From SIG440 sp045587485 (lineage in GTDB: Bacteria; Bacillota; Clostridia; Monoglobales; Monoglobaceae): a stretch of DNA of 64,000 nucleotides. How positions within the stretch are numbered: the first letter of the stretch is position 1; every line of letters starts with the position of its first letter. The translations under genes and the position numbers were made by a program. The DNA lies in contig JAZNCI010000018.1 in assembly GCA_045587485.1 (NCBI GenBank), positions 1 to 64,000 of the forward strand. The letters run 5' to 3'. Below are positions 24,333 through 31,348 of this stretch, in pieces. Below the pieces are notes generated by a model. That model did not search any database. It was not told the origin of the DNA and saw only the letters and a program-made list of their open reading frames with translations.

Positions 24333-25669
24333 TACTTTACACCCCTTTCGTATTCTTTCTTTATATCAAGCATAATTTTTTCTGTGCCGAAAAGTGCAGT
24401 ATAGTTTACCAGTGCATAACAAACCTCTGCATCAGTTTCAAGGCAATTGTGTATAAGCATCTTCATATCATTCGAAATATAATCAAGCTTTATATCGGCA
24501 TATTTAAATCTTAAAGCAAGGTCATAAGCTCTTGTTCCTGAAACGGACAGTGTATTAAGGTTTTCGTGTATTATTTTATCAAAATCAACATCCCACAGCC
24601 ATGAAACATCCTGCCCGTCACTTGGTGCATCATTTACCGCAAAAATAATATCCTTCTTTCTTGGGTCCTGCAAAACCGTTGCAATTGCCTGATTAAAGCC
24701 TGCAGGATTTTTTGCAAGATTAAGGATTACCGGCTTGCCAAGATTGATTTCTTCCATTCTTCCAACCTGTGGCTTGTATTCTTCAAGAGCTGCTTTAAAA
24801 ATGTCGTATTTTATTCCGACCGTATTCATAACCGCATATACCGCCAAAACATTATAAATATTATAAAATCCTCTGTAATTCAGTTCAATCTGCTGATTAT
24901 CCACAACAAACTTAAGACCATTTGATAAATCTACATTTTTTGCCTCAAAATCAATATCAGGACGCTTGTTGTCACATTCTGTACAATAGTAATCTCCTAA
25001 TTGGTTATAATGAAAATAATTATATTTCTGCTGGGCACCACATAAAGCGCAATATTTTCCCTCTTTCGCATCATCGTGTTGCGGAAGAACCTGCTCACCT
25101 ATGCCAAAGTAAAATACATTTTCATATTCGTGCCCGAAGGCTGCGGTAACAGGGTCATCACCGTTCAGTATAAGTGTTGGCTTGTCCGCCGTATCAAGGG
25201 CCTTTTTTATAATAGCTGCCGTCATATCAACCTCGCCATAACGGTCAATCTGGTCACGAAACAGGTTGGTAATAATCACCAAATCCGGCTTTATATGTTC
25301 AAATACACGAACAGTTGATGCCTCGTCAATTTCAAGACAAGCATAATCTGCCTTGAATTTTCCAAACCAGTTACACTGCAAGGCAAAGGCTGTCGCAACA
25401 CCGCTAAGCATATTTGCACCAAGATTATTGCACAAAACCTTGTATCCGCTTTTGATAAGAGCACTGTAAATCAGGTTGTTTGTGGTGGTTTTTCCATTTG
25501 TACCACAAGTGACAATAACCTTGTGTTTAATATTTCCCTTCAGTTTTTCAATTATATCAGGGCATATTTTAAGAGCAATCGTTCCGGGACCTGAGGATGA
25601 ATTCTTTCCGAGCAGCCTTCCTGCAATTGCTGATAGCTTGGCCAGCCATATTGCAATAATTTTTCTCAT
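24332..25669 (-). CDS. murT: Lipid II isoglutaminyl synthase, Mur ligase subunit MurT
   Basis: A 445-aa Mur-ligase-family enzyme. The P-loop is VTCGTNGKTTTNNLI (about 53-67). A zinc-ribbon insertion carries two Cys pairs (CALC and CTEC) around residues 208-235. The DUF1727 C-terminal domain begins near 325. With GatD it amidates muropeptide D-glutamate, which affects cross-linking and lysozyme sensitivity. AAGGAG precedes the ATG. Confidence 0.94.
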   Translation of the reverse strand: MRKIIAIWLAKLSAIAGRLLGKNSSSGPGTIALKICPDIIEKLKGNIKHKVIVTCGTNGKTTTNNLIYSALIKSGYKVLCNNLGANMLSGVATAFALQCNWFGKFKADYACLEIDEASTVRVFEHIKPDLVIITNLFRDQIDRYGEVDMTAAIIKKALDTADKPTLILNGDDPVTAAFGHEYENVFYFGIGEQVLPQHDDAKEGKYCALCGAQQKYNYFHYNQLGDYYCTECDNKRPDIDFEAKNVDLSNGLKFVVDNQQIELNYRGFYNIYNVLAVYAVMNTVGIKYDIFKAALEEYKPQVGRMEEINLGKPVILNLAKNPAGFNQAIATVLQDPRKKDIIFAVNDAPSDGQDVSWLWDVDFDKIIHENLNTLSVSGTRAYDLALRFKYADIKLDYISNDMKMLIHNCLETDAEVCYALVNYTALFGTEKIMLDIKKEYERGVK

Positions 25670-25710
25670 TGTGTGTTCTCCTTTGCAGCATTGTTTTCTT
25701 ATATTAGTTT

Positions 25711-25739
25711 ATTATACTCTTTTATGCATAAAAAAACAA
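25711..25739 (-). promoter_or_regulatory. Sigma-A promoter of murT-gatD
   Basis: Minus-strand TTGTTT (25739-25734), 17-bp spacer, TATAAT (25716-25711). The -35 hexamer is the T-run of the terminator that closes the upstream gene. Confidence 0.65.
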
Positions 25740-25766
25740 TAGGAACTAGTAAAAAAATTCCTATTG
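25737..25766 (-). terminator. Intrinsic terminator after the Asn-rich protein gene
   Basis: CAATAGGAA (25737-25745) pairs with TTCCTATTG (25758-25766), followed on the minus strand by TTTTTTT. It lies 17 bp past the stop at 25784. Confidence 0.8.
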
Positions 25767-25783
25767 CTTTTCAATACGATATT

Positions 25784-26314
25784 TTAGAAACTGCCGTATT
25801 CGTATATATTTATGAACTTTATTTTACCGGTGGAACACACAATAATATTGTTTGTTCCATTTTCTTGAATAGCAACAAAATCCTTACCAACCTGACGAAG
25901 AACACCTATCTTTTCCATATGCGTATTTTCGCCAAACAGAAACTCCAGTTTAACATATTTACCCACTTGACCGCACAGGTAGCCCGCAACCCCCATATTA
26001 CCGCACATATTTGCTGCAGTCATATTATTATTAGTTTGTCTTTGCATATTATGTTGTGTCTGTCCGACTGTCATATTACCCATAATGGGGTCCCGACGGA
26101 TTCCTCTTTCATCCTCCTCGGCCATAACTGATGTATTTGCTGAGTTTTGCGGAGCATTGTTTAGTGTTTCTGGGGGCATTTCATACGTTCTTTGCCCCAC
26201 AAGACCAACTGTTGTGCTGTTTGAACCCGGTGGAACAACCACCATTGATTGTTGATTGGGCCAGGGCGGATTTGGATTTTTATTATTTGTTCCAAATTTT
26301 CTCATTGATGACAT
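25784..26314 (-). CDS. Asn/Gln/Met-rich protein with a C-terminal beta domain, possible spore coat protein
   Basis: A 176-aa protein of unrecognised family. Residues ~1-105 are low-complexity and rich in N, Q, P, M and T (NNKNPNPPWPNQ; repeated NNM and GNM steps). The last ~65 residues look folded and beta-rich (KLEFLFGENTHMEKIG, then VGKDFVAIQENGTNNI and KIKFINIYEY), of a kind seen in clostridial spore surface proteins; that is an impression, not a search. ATGs at 26314 and 26305 are both served by GGAGG/AAAGGAG; a longer frame to 26362 is unlikely. It lies between murT and spoIVB and has its own terminator. Confidence 0.75.
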   Translation of the reverse strand: MSSMRKFGTNNKNPNPPWPNQQSMVVVPPGSNSTTVGLVGQRTYEMPPETLNNAPQNSANTSVMAEEDERGIRRDPIMGNMTVGQTQHNMQRQTNNNMTAANMCGNMGVAGYLCGQVGKYVKLEFLFGENTHMEKIGVLRQVGKDFVAIQENGTNNIIVCSTGKIKFINIYEYGSF

Positions 26315-26365
26315 CTCCTTTCCTCCGTTATATAATATGCAAAAAAATTTTTTTTGAAACAAAAT

Positions 26366-26395
26366 GAATAATTTTTTTAGTCTGATCCAATACTA
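26366..26395 (+). promoter_or_regulatory. Possible sigma-G-type promoter before the Asn-rich peptide gene
   Basis: GAATA (26366-26370) and AATACTA (26389-26395) are 18 bp apart, compared with the Bacillus sigma-G pattern GHATR-18-CATNHTA (one mismatch). It lies 57 bp before the ATG. The assignment is by pattern only. Confidence 0.35.
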
Positions 26396-26451
26396 TTGAT
26401 GAGAAAAATCTCAAAATGATTTTTTTAATTTAAAGAAGGAGTGATTTAACA

Positions 26452-26571
26452 ATGTCAAACAACAAAGAAAATCAGAACAAGGAAAATCAGAATAACCGCA
26501 ACGACAACAACAACAATAACAAAAATAACAACAACAATAACAGCAAGAATAACGAAAACAATAACAGATAA
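26452..26571 (+). CDS. 39-aa asparagine-rich peptide
   Basis: A 39-aa peptide in which 24 residues are Asn; the rest are mainly K, E, Q, R, S and D, with no hydrophobic residue after Met1. It begins MSNNKENQNKEN and ends NENNNR. The gene has a strong GAAGGAG eight bases before the ATG, its own intrinsic terminator just after the stop, and a possible forespore-type promoter, so it looks real despite its size. It should be disordered. Position between a coat-like gene and spoIVB suggests a spore role (small spore storage or coat peptide), but no family was recognised. Confidence 0.7.
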   Translation: MSNNKENQNKENQNNRNDNNNNNKNNNNNNSKNNENNNR

Positions 26572-26586
26572 TGTAAATTCTATTAA

Positions 26587-26611
26587 AAAAAGACCCCAAA
26601 GGTCTTTTTTT
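26587..26611 (+). terminator. Intrinsic terminator after the Asn-rich peptide gene
   Basis: AAAAAGACC (26587-26595), loop CCAAA, GGTCTTTTT (26601-26609), then more T. It starts 16 bp past the stop. Confidence 0.9.
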
Positions 26612-26612
26612 A

Positions 26613-26638
26613 ATATACATATATCTATTTCATACAAT
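26613..26638 (+). promoter_or_regulatory. Sigma-E-like promoter of spoIVB
   Basis: ATATA (26613-26617), a 13-bp spacer and CATACAAT (26631-26638), close to the Bacillus sigma-E pattern ATATT-13/14-CATACANT. It lies 48 bp before the spoIVB ATG and directly after the preceding terminator. Confidence 0.45.
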
Positions 26639-26685
26639 AGTTTATTCTCATTTGTGAAACACTATTTTATGAAGGGAGTGACTGT

Positions 26686-27744
26686 ATGAAACCGGGAAAA
26701 AAGCTGTTTTTTCCAATGATTTTCTCACTTGTCCTTTCGGTTGCAGCACTGTCGGCAAAAACAGAATATAATTCATTTAATTTAAGTGATGCAATCCCTG
26801 TTTCTTCTTCTGCAGAATGTACAAAGGTTATACCTGGCGGAAAAAGCATCGGTGTAACACTAAGTACAGACGGAGTAATTGTAGCAGGAGTTTCTGACAT
26901 TATGGTTGACGAGGGCAAACAAATTTCACCTGCAAAAGTCGCAGGAATAAAGGCTGGTGACATAATAAAATCCTTCAATAATGAACCAGTCAACAGTGTA
27001 GCAGAACTATCTGATGCCATCATAAATTCCGGTGGCAAAAGCTGTTCCATCACATTATCCCGTGGCAAAAAAATTGTGCACACAACTGTTTTGCCTGAAA
27101 TTTCATCAAGCGACCGACAATTTAAAATTGGTGCATGGGTAAAAGATGCAGCATCGGGAATCGGTACAATAACTTTTTATAATCCTGAAACTAAATTTTT
27201 TGCAGCTTTAGGGCACGGAATATGCGATGCAGACTCCGGCAATATCATCGATGTCAGCGATGGTGAAATTTTAAGCTCAACAATAGTTTCCGTAGACAAA
27301 AGTAAAAAAGGTACTCCCGGTGAACTGAACGGCGTTTTTTCAGAAAACAGCCGGTGTTTGGGAAATATTGCACACAACCGTCCAACCGGTATATGCGGAA
27401 CAGTGACAGATGAACTCTCATTGTCACATCAACCGGTTTATATTGCAAAAAAAGAAGAAGTTAAAACAGGAGCGGCATATATTCTGGCAAATGTCGAAGG
27501 TAACCTTATAGAAAAATTTGACATTGAAATTATTCGTATTATAACAGGTATTGACATCACAACCTCAAAAAATATGATAATAAAAATTACCGACAACAAG
27601 CTGCTCGAAAAAACAGGCGGCATTGTTCAGGGAATGTCGGGTAGTCCGATCGTTCAGAATGGCAAATTAGTGGGTGCGGTGACCCATGTGTTCGTAAACG
27701 ATCCCACGAGGGGATATGGGATATTTATTGAAAATATGCTTTAA
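26686..27744 (+). CDS. spoIVB: SpoIVB serine peptidase
   Basis: A 352-aa S55-family peptidase that in Bacillus is secreted from the forespore into the intermembrane space, where it triggers pro-sigma-K processing. An N-terminal signal anchor (about 6-24) is followed by a PDZ domain (about 55-140; AGIKAGDIIKSFNNEPV) and the peptidase domain. The triad reads H177 (ALGHGIC), D303 (KITDNK) and S318 (GMSGSP), with H-to-S and D-to-S spacings like those of the Bacillus enzyme. It is ~70 residues shorter, mostly at the N-terminus. GAAGGGAG precedes the ATG. Confidence 0.94.
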   Translation: MKPGKKLFFPMIFSLVLSVAALSAKTEYNSFNLSDAIPVSSSAECTKVIPGGKSIGVTLSTDGVIVAGVSDIMVDEGKQISPAKVAGIKAGDIIKSFNNEPVNSVAELSDAIINSGGKSCSITLSRGKKIVHTTVLPEISSSDRQFKIGAWVKDAASGIGTITFYNPETKFFAALGHGICDADSGNIIDVSDGEILSSTIVSVDKSKKGTPGELNGVFSENSRCLGNIAHNRPTGICGTVTDELSLSHQPVYIAKKEEVKTGAAYILANVEGNLIEKFDIEIIRIITGIDITTSKNMIIKITDNKLLEKTGGIVQGMSGSPIVQNGKLVGAVTHVFVNDPTRGYGIFIENML

Positions 27745-27774
27745 ATTTCTCAATATATTTTTATATTATGCAAA

Positions 27775-27799
27775 AAACCCACCACAAAATGGTGGGTTT
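27775..27799 (+). terminator. Intrinsic terminator of spoIVB
   Basis: AAACCCACCA (27775-27784), loop CAAAA, TGGTGGGTTT (27790-27799). A second perfect hairpin, AAATCCAAAGCATA/TATGCTTTGGATTT (27811-27841), follows and overlaps the thioesterase stop codon; it probably terminates the opposite transcript. Confidence 0.8.
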
Positions 27800-27839
27800 A
27801 ACCGTTGTCTAAATCCAAAGCATATTATATGCTTTGGAT

Positions 27840-28547
27840 TTATTCTATGAATCTAAAGGTTCCTGCAACACATACTTCTCTTTGCTTTGTTTGCAAATGA
27901 ACATAAAAGCCATTGTCAACTTTTTTGACGCATACATCAAGCTCATCATCCAAATAAGCAGGCTTTTTATAAAAAACATTTATTTCATTAAAGTAAAAAT
28001 CAAAAGGTAATGCATCCATCAAAAGCTCTGCACTCTTCTGGTTGTTGAGGTGCATATTGGTATCAATTTCCTTATTTGAAACTTTAATCGAATAGATTAT
28101 ATCTTCATTATCAAACGTTTTAAATCTTTCACAGCTAAAAAAATCGTCATTAAAATCATAAACCTCGTATGAATCACGCATTTCCTTGGGAATTCTGGTT
28201 GGTCTTTGACGTTCAACATTGAATATAAACCAGTTCGACACCGTTTTTCCTACAATTTCACCGTTTTGTTTAATAATACAACCTCTTTCTGATGTAACGC
28301 CGTTGCTGGGCTTTACAGCAGTAAAAATTTCAATCGGAAAATAAGGTCTGATACGCTTCTCAAAACGAATTTTCACCCCTTGTAATAACCACGCAAGTCC
28401 AAGCTCACGCATTTTATTTATATCATAACCGCAGTCAGCGGACGCACGGGTCGATATATCCTGAACCATATCAAGAATACTGCTCGGTTTAATATTGTCA
28501 TAATCCTTATAATCTCCGTATCTTGTTTCATATTTAAAGCTGAACAT
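27840..28547 (-). CDS. Acyl-ACP thioesterase
   Basis: A 235-aa double-hotdog enzyme (FatA/FatB-like bacterial family) releasing free fatty acids from acyl carrier protein. The N-terminal hotdog runs to about residue 125 (DMVQDISTRASADCGYD, then WLLQGVKIRF). The second shows VSNKEIDTNMHLNNQKSAE, whose N-x-H pattern marks the active site. Length is normal. Its ribosome site GAGGTAATT lies in the end of the upstream HIRAN gene, 1 bp away, so the two are coupled. It may adjust membrane lipid composition. Confidence 0.9.
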   Translation of the reverse strand: MFSFKYETRYGDYKDYDNIKPSSILDMVQDISTRASADCGYDINKMRELGLAWLLQGVKIRFEKRIRPYFPIEIFTAVKPSNGVTSERGCIIKQNGEIVGKTVSNWFIFNVERQRPTRIPKEMRDSYEVYDFNDDFFSCERFKTFDNEDIIYSIKVSNKEIDTNMHLNNQKSAELLMDALPFDFYFNEINVFYKKPAYLDDELDVCVKKVDNGFYVHLQTKQREVCVAGTFRFIE

Positions 28548-28548
28548 T

Positions 28549-29229
28549 TTAATTACCTCTTAAATTATCCAAAATTACATTTTTCATCAACAATGTTATT
28601 TTATTATTATTATCAATGGCAAATGATTTTTCGACATATTGTAAAGCATTTCCATATCTTTTAAGCTTTATATAGCAGTCACAAATCCGTTGCAGAATTT
28701 CTTGCGTTTCATCAATTTTTTCAAGAGTGTGGAACAACTTTAACGCAATATCATAACAATTATCATAGCAATAATCAACTGCGTGATTAAACACAAAACT
28801 GAAATTATCAATTTCACACAGTTTACAAATTACAAAGTCATTGTCGGTCCACAAAACCTCAGCAAGACAGCTGACGTCTGTTCCTCCGTGGATGATATCG
28901 GCAGAATATGTCCCCTGCTTTACTGTTTCATCGCTGTTGGCAACATATCCACACTTTCCAATTCCGTCACAAAAAACCATAATTGCATTGGCATCGTATT
29001 TGTTGTATGTTTCTTTAACCAAATGAACCCTTTTGCCAATCTCAAAAGGTTTATCGCCTGAATAATTTGCAATTCCAACAACTGTTATAAGTATTTCGCC
29101 GTCGGGCACAGAAAGCATTGACAGCAGTTTGGTGGTATAGTCTTCTTTAATCCTCTTTTTGGATATCCAGGGTTTATCCCATTGGGTTTCACGCTGTTCG
29201 TTGTATAACTGATAAATATTCTTATCCAT
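28549..29229 (-). CDS. HIRAN-domain protein with helical repeats
   Basis: A 226-aa protein. Residues ~45-140 match the HIRAN domain (ILITVVGIANYSG, HLVKETYNKYDANAIMV, GKCGYVANSDETV). HIRAN domains bind DNA ends or occur in phage and repair proteins, often alone in Bacillota. The C-terminal ~70 residues look like one or two TPR-type helical hairpins (CYIKLKRYGNALQYVEKSFAIDN). No helicase or nuclease is attached. It lies between the SulP gene (3-bp gap) and the thioesterase, a puzzling context for a DNA-binding domain. Its role is unknown. Confidence 0.78.
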   Translation of the reverse strand: MDKNIYQLYNEQRETQWDKPWISKKRIKEDYTTKLLSMLSVPDGEILITVVGIANYSGDKPFEIGKRVHLVKETYNKYDANAIMVFCDGIGKCGYVANSDETVKQGTYSADIIHGGTDVSCLAEVLWTDNDFVICKLCEIDNFSFVFNHAVDYCYDNCYDIALKLFHTLEKIDETQEILQRICDCYIKLKRYGNALQYVEKSFAIDNNNKITLLMKNVILDNLRGN

Positions 29230-29232
29230 ATC

Positions 29233-30867
29233 TTAAACCAAAGTCTCAGCACGCTCCATAGCCTTGTCAATATTTGCACAGATGTTTTCATCTGTTACAA
29301 GCTCATAAAGACCTGACTTTTTCATTGCCTTCATAGGCTGTGCATTAAGATGGGAAAATACAACGGTTATGCCTTGCTCCGCACATTTTCTGACAAACTG
29401 TTCAAGAGCTCTTAATGCATCTGTATCAACAGACGGGACTGCTCGCATCCTTAAAATTACGCACTTTGTATACTCTTTTGTCTTTATATCATTAATCTGA
29501 CCGCTTACCGCAAAAAACAACGGTCCGCAAAGCTCATAAACACTTATATGCTTCATAACAAAGCGGAGACTGGGCTCATCACCCTGATTTGCTTCCTTAA
29601 CATATTTCCAGCCTTCAACCTTGGTTTCATCGCTCATACGTTTCATAAAGAGTACACACGCCATCACAATACCTATCTCAATTGCGACAACAAGGTCAAA
29701 TATAACGGTAAGAAGAAATGTTGCAACAAGCACCAGAATGTCACTCTTGGGTGAGGTTTTTACAAGATATACAAACTGTCGCCACTGACACATATTATAA
29801 GCAACTGATATAAGTATTGCAGCAATTGCAGGCATAGGAATCCACGATGCATAGGGCATCAAAATTACAAGTATAAGCATCAGTACTATTGAATGAACCA
29901 ATGCAGAAACGGGAGTTCTTCCGCCATTTTTAATATTTGCAGCAGTTCTTGCAATTGCACCTGTGGCAGGTATACCGCCAAAAAGTGCAGATGCAATATT
30001 TCCAAGACCCTGAGCTGTCAGCTCTGTGTTTGAACGGTGCTTTTTGCCTACCATACCGTCTGCCACAACGCATGAAAGCAACGATTCAATTCCTGCAAGC
30101 ATTGCAATTGTAAGTGCATCGGGCAGAATGTCAATAATTGCAGATATGCTTATTGAAGGCATTGAAAACTTCGGTAGTGAACGGCTTACGTCAAACAAAT
30201 CGCCAATGGTATTAACCTCCATTTTAAAGCCTTTAACCATTGCAATGCCTGCGATAACAGCAATAAGGGATGCCGGAATTTTATCATAGATTTTAGGCCA
30301 TATAATCAAAATCGCAAGACATACAGCGCCAACGATTACAGCCTGAAGATTTATTGTGCCAATGCTTTCTATAAAGCAAGAAAACTTTTCAAGAGTTTCA
30401 ATTGGTGACTCTTGATATGTAACTCCAAAGAAATCCTTGAGCTGTCCTATAACCAAAGTCACTGCAATACCTGCCGTGAAGCCTGTTGTAATGGTAAATG
30501 GAATATACTTTATCAGATTCCCCAGCTTTAAAAATCCCATCAAAATTAATATAATGCCCGCAACAACCGTAGCAAGAACCATACCATCTAAGCCTTTGGT
30601 TGCGACAATCCCTGCAACAATGGTTGCAAAAGCGGCCGTCGGTCCTGAAATCTGTACGCTGCTGCCACCGAACAATGCTGTCACAAAGCCTGCAACAATT
30701 GCGGTATATATACCTGCCTCGGGTCCAACTCCTGATGCAATAGCAAGAGCGATTGACAACGGCAACGCAATTATCGCCACAATTATACCCGCGATAATAT
30801 CCTTTATCAGCTGTGCCGAACTATAATTCTTCAAATCTGTAAAAAGCATCGGACTGAAATTTTTCAT
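29233..30867 (-). CDS. SulP family anion transporter with STAS domain
   Basis: A 544-aa membrane transporter of the SLC26/SulP family. About 12-14 helices fill residues ~20-420; the family loop near the N-terminus is present (LPLSIALAIASGVGPEAGIYTAIVAG and SSVQISGPTAAF). The C-terminal cytoplasmic STAS domain (about 440-540) contains ILRMRAVPSVDTDALRALE. Substrates in the family include sulfate, bicarbonate and dicarboxylates and cannot be assigned here. GAAGGGAA precedes the ATG. It follows ybaB, in the place where recR is usually found. Confidence 0.92.
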   Translation of the reverse strand: MKNFSPMLFTDLKNYSSAQLIKDIIAGIIVAIIALPLSIALAIASGVGPEAGIYTAIVAGFVTALFGGSSVQISGPTAAFATIVAGIVATKGLDGMVLATVVAGIILILMGFLKLGNLIKYIPFTITTGFTAGIAVTLVIGQLKDFFGVTYQESPIETLEKFSCFIESIGTINLQAVIVGAVCLAILIIWPKIYDKIPASLIAVIAGIAMVKGFKMEVNTIGDLFDVSRSLPKFSMPSISISAIIDILPDALTIAMLAGIESLLSCVVADGMVGKKHRSNTELTAQGLGNIASALFGGIPATGAIARTAANIKNGGRTPVSALVHSIVLMLILVILMPYASWIPMPAIAAILISVAYNMCQWRQFVYLVKTSPKSDILVLVATFLLTVIFDLVVAIEIGIVMACVLFMKRMSDETKVEGWKYVKEANQGDEPSLRFVMKHISVYELCGPLFFAVSGQINDIKTKEYTKCVILRMRAVPSVDTDALRALEQFVRKCAEQGITVVFSHLNAQPMKAMKKSGLYELVTDENICANIDKAMERAETLV

Positions 30868-30965
30868 TTAAAAAACTTCCCTTCAAATTTTATCTTACAA
30901 CGTAATTTCGGGCATCTGCCCAAAATGGTTGGATAGATGCCCATTATTGTGTTATTATATTCAAA

Positions 30966-31319
30966 TTAAAACAAACCCGGAATATTGAGTCCGCCTGTCA
31001 GCTTGCTCATTTCATCCGCAGAGCTTTCTTCCGCTTTGCGAAGAACCTCGTTTATCGCAACTAAAATAAGGTCTTCAAGCATTTCGATATCTTCAGGGTC
31101 AACAACCTCGGCAGCAAGCTTAATCTCCTTAAGCTCGCGCTTGCCGTTTATCTTAACAGAAACAGCTCCACCACCTGATGTAGCAGAATACTCCTTCTCT
31201 TCCATTTCCTCCTGCATTTTCATCATCTGCTCCTGCATTTTCTTAGCCTGTTTGAGCATCTGATTCATATTAGCTCCGCCCATAGGCATACCGCCTCTGG
31301 GAAATCCTCCCTTTGCCAT
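30966..31319 (-). CDS. ybaB: YbaB/EbfC family nucleoid-associated protein
   Basis: A 117-aa DNA-binding protein. The N-terminus is G/M/P-rich (MAKGGFPRGGMPMGG), followed by the coiled tweezer helix NQMLKQAKKMQEQMMKMQEEM and the YbaB core (VSVKINGKRELKEIKLAAEVVDPEDIEML). The ATG at 31319 is chosen because AAGGA is about ten bases upstream; an ATG at 31328 abuts that site. It lies 29 bp after dnaX, the classic dnaX-ybaB pairing. Confidence 0.94.
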   Translation of the reverse strand: MAKGGFPRGGMPMGGANMNQMLKQAKKMQEQMMKMQEEMEEKEYSATSGGGAVSVKINGKRELKEIKLAAEVVDPEDIEMLEDLILVAINEVLRKAEESSADEMSKLTGGLNIPGLF

Positions 31320-31348
31320 AAATATCATATCCTTTCTGAATTTATATT

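Noticed and set aside
26411..26637. Cys/Tyr- or Val/Ile-rich reading frames on the minus strand
   Set aside because: They are the complement of the poly-Asn codons of the 39-aa gene and the terminator. They lack ribosome sites and natural composition.
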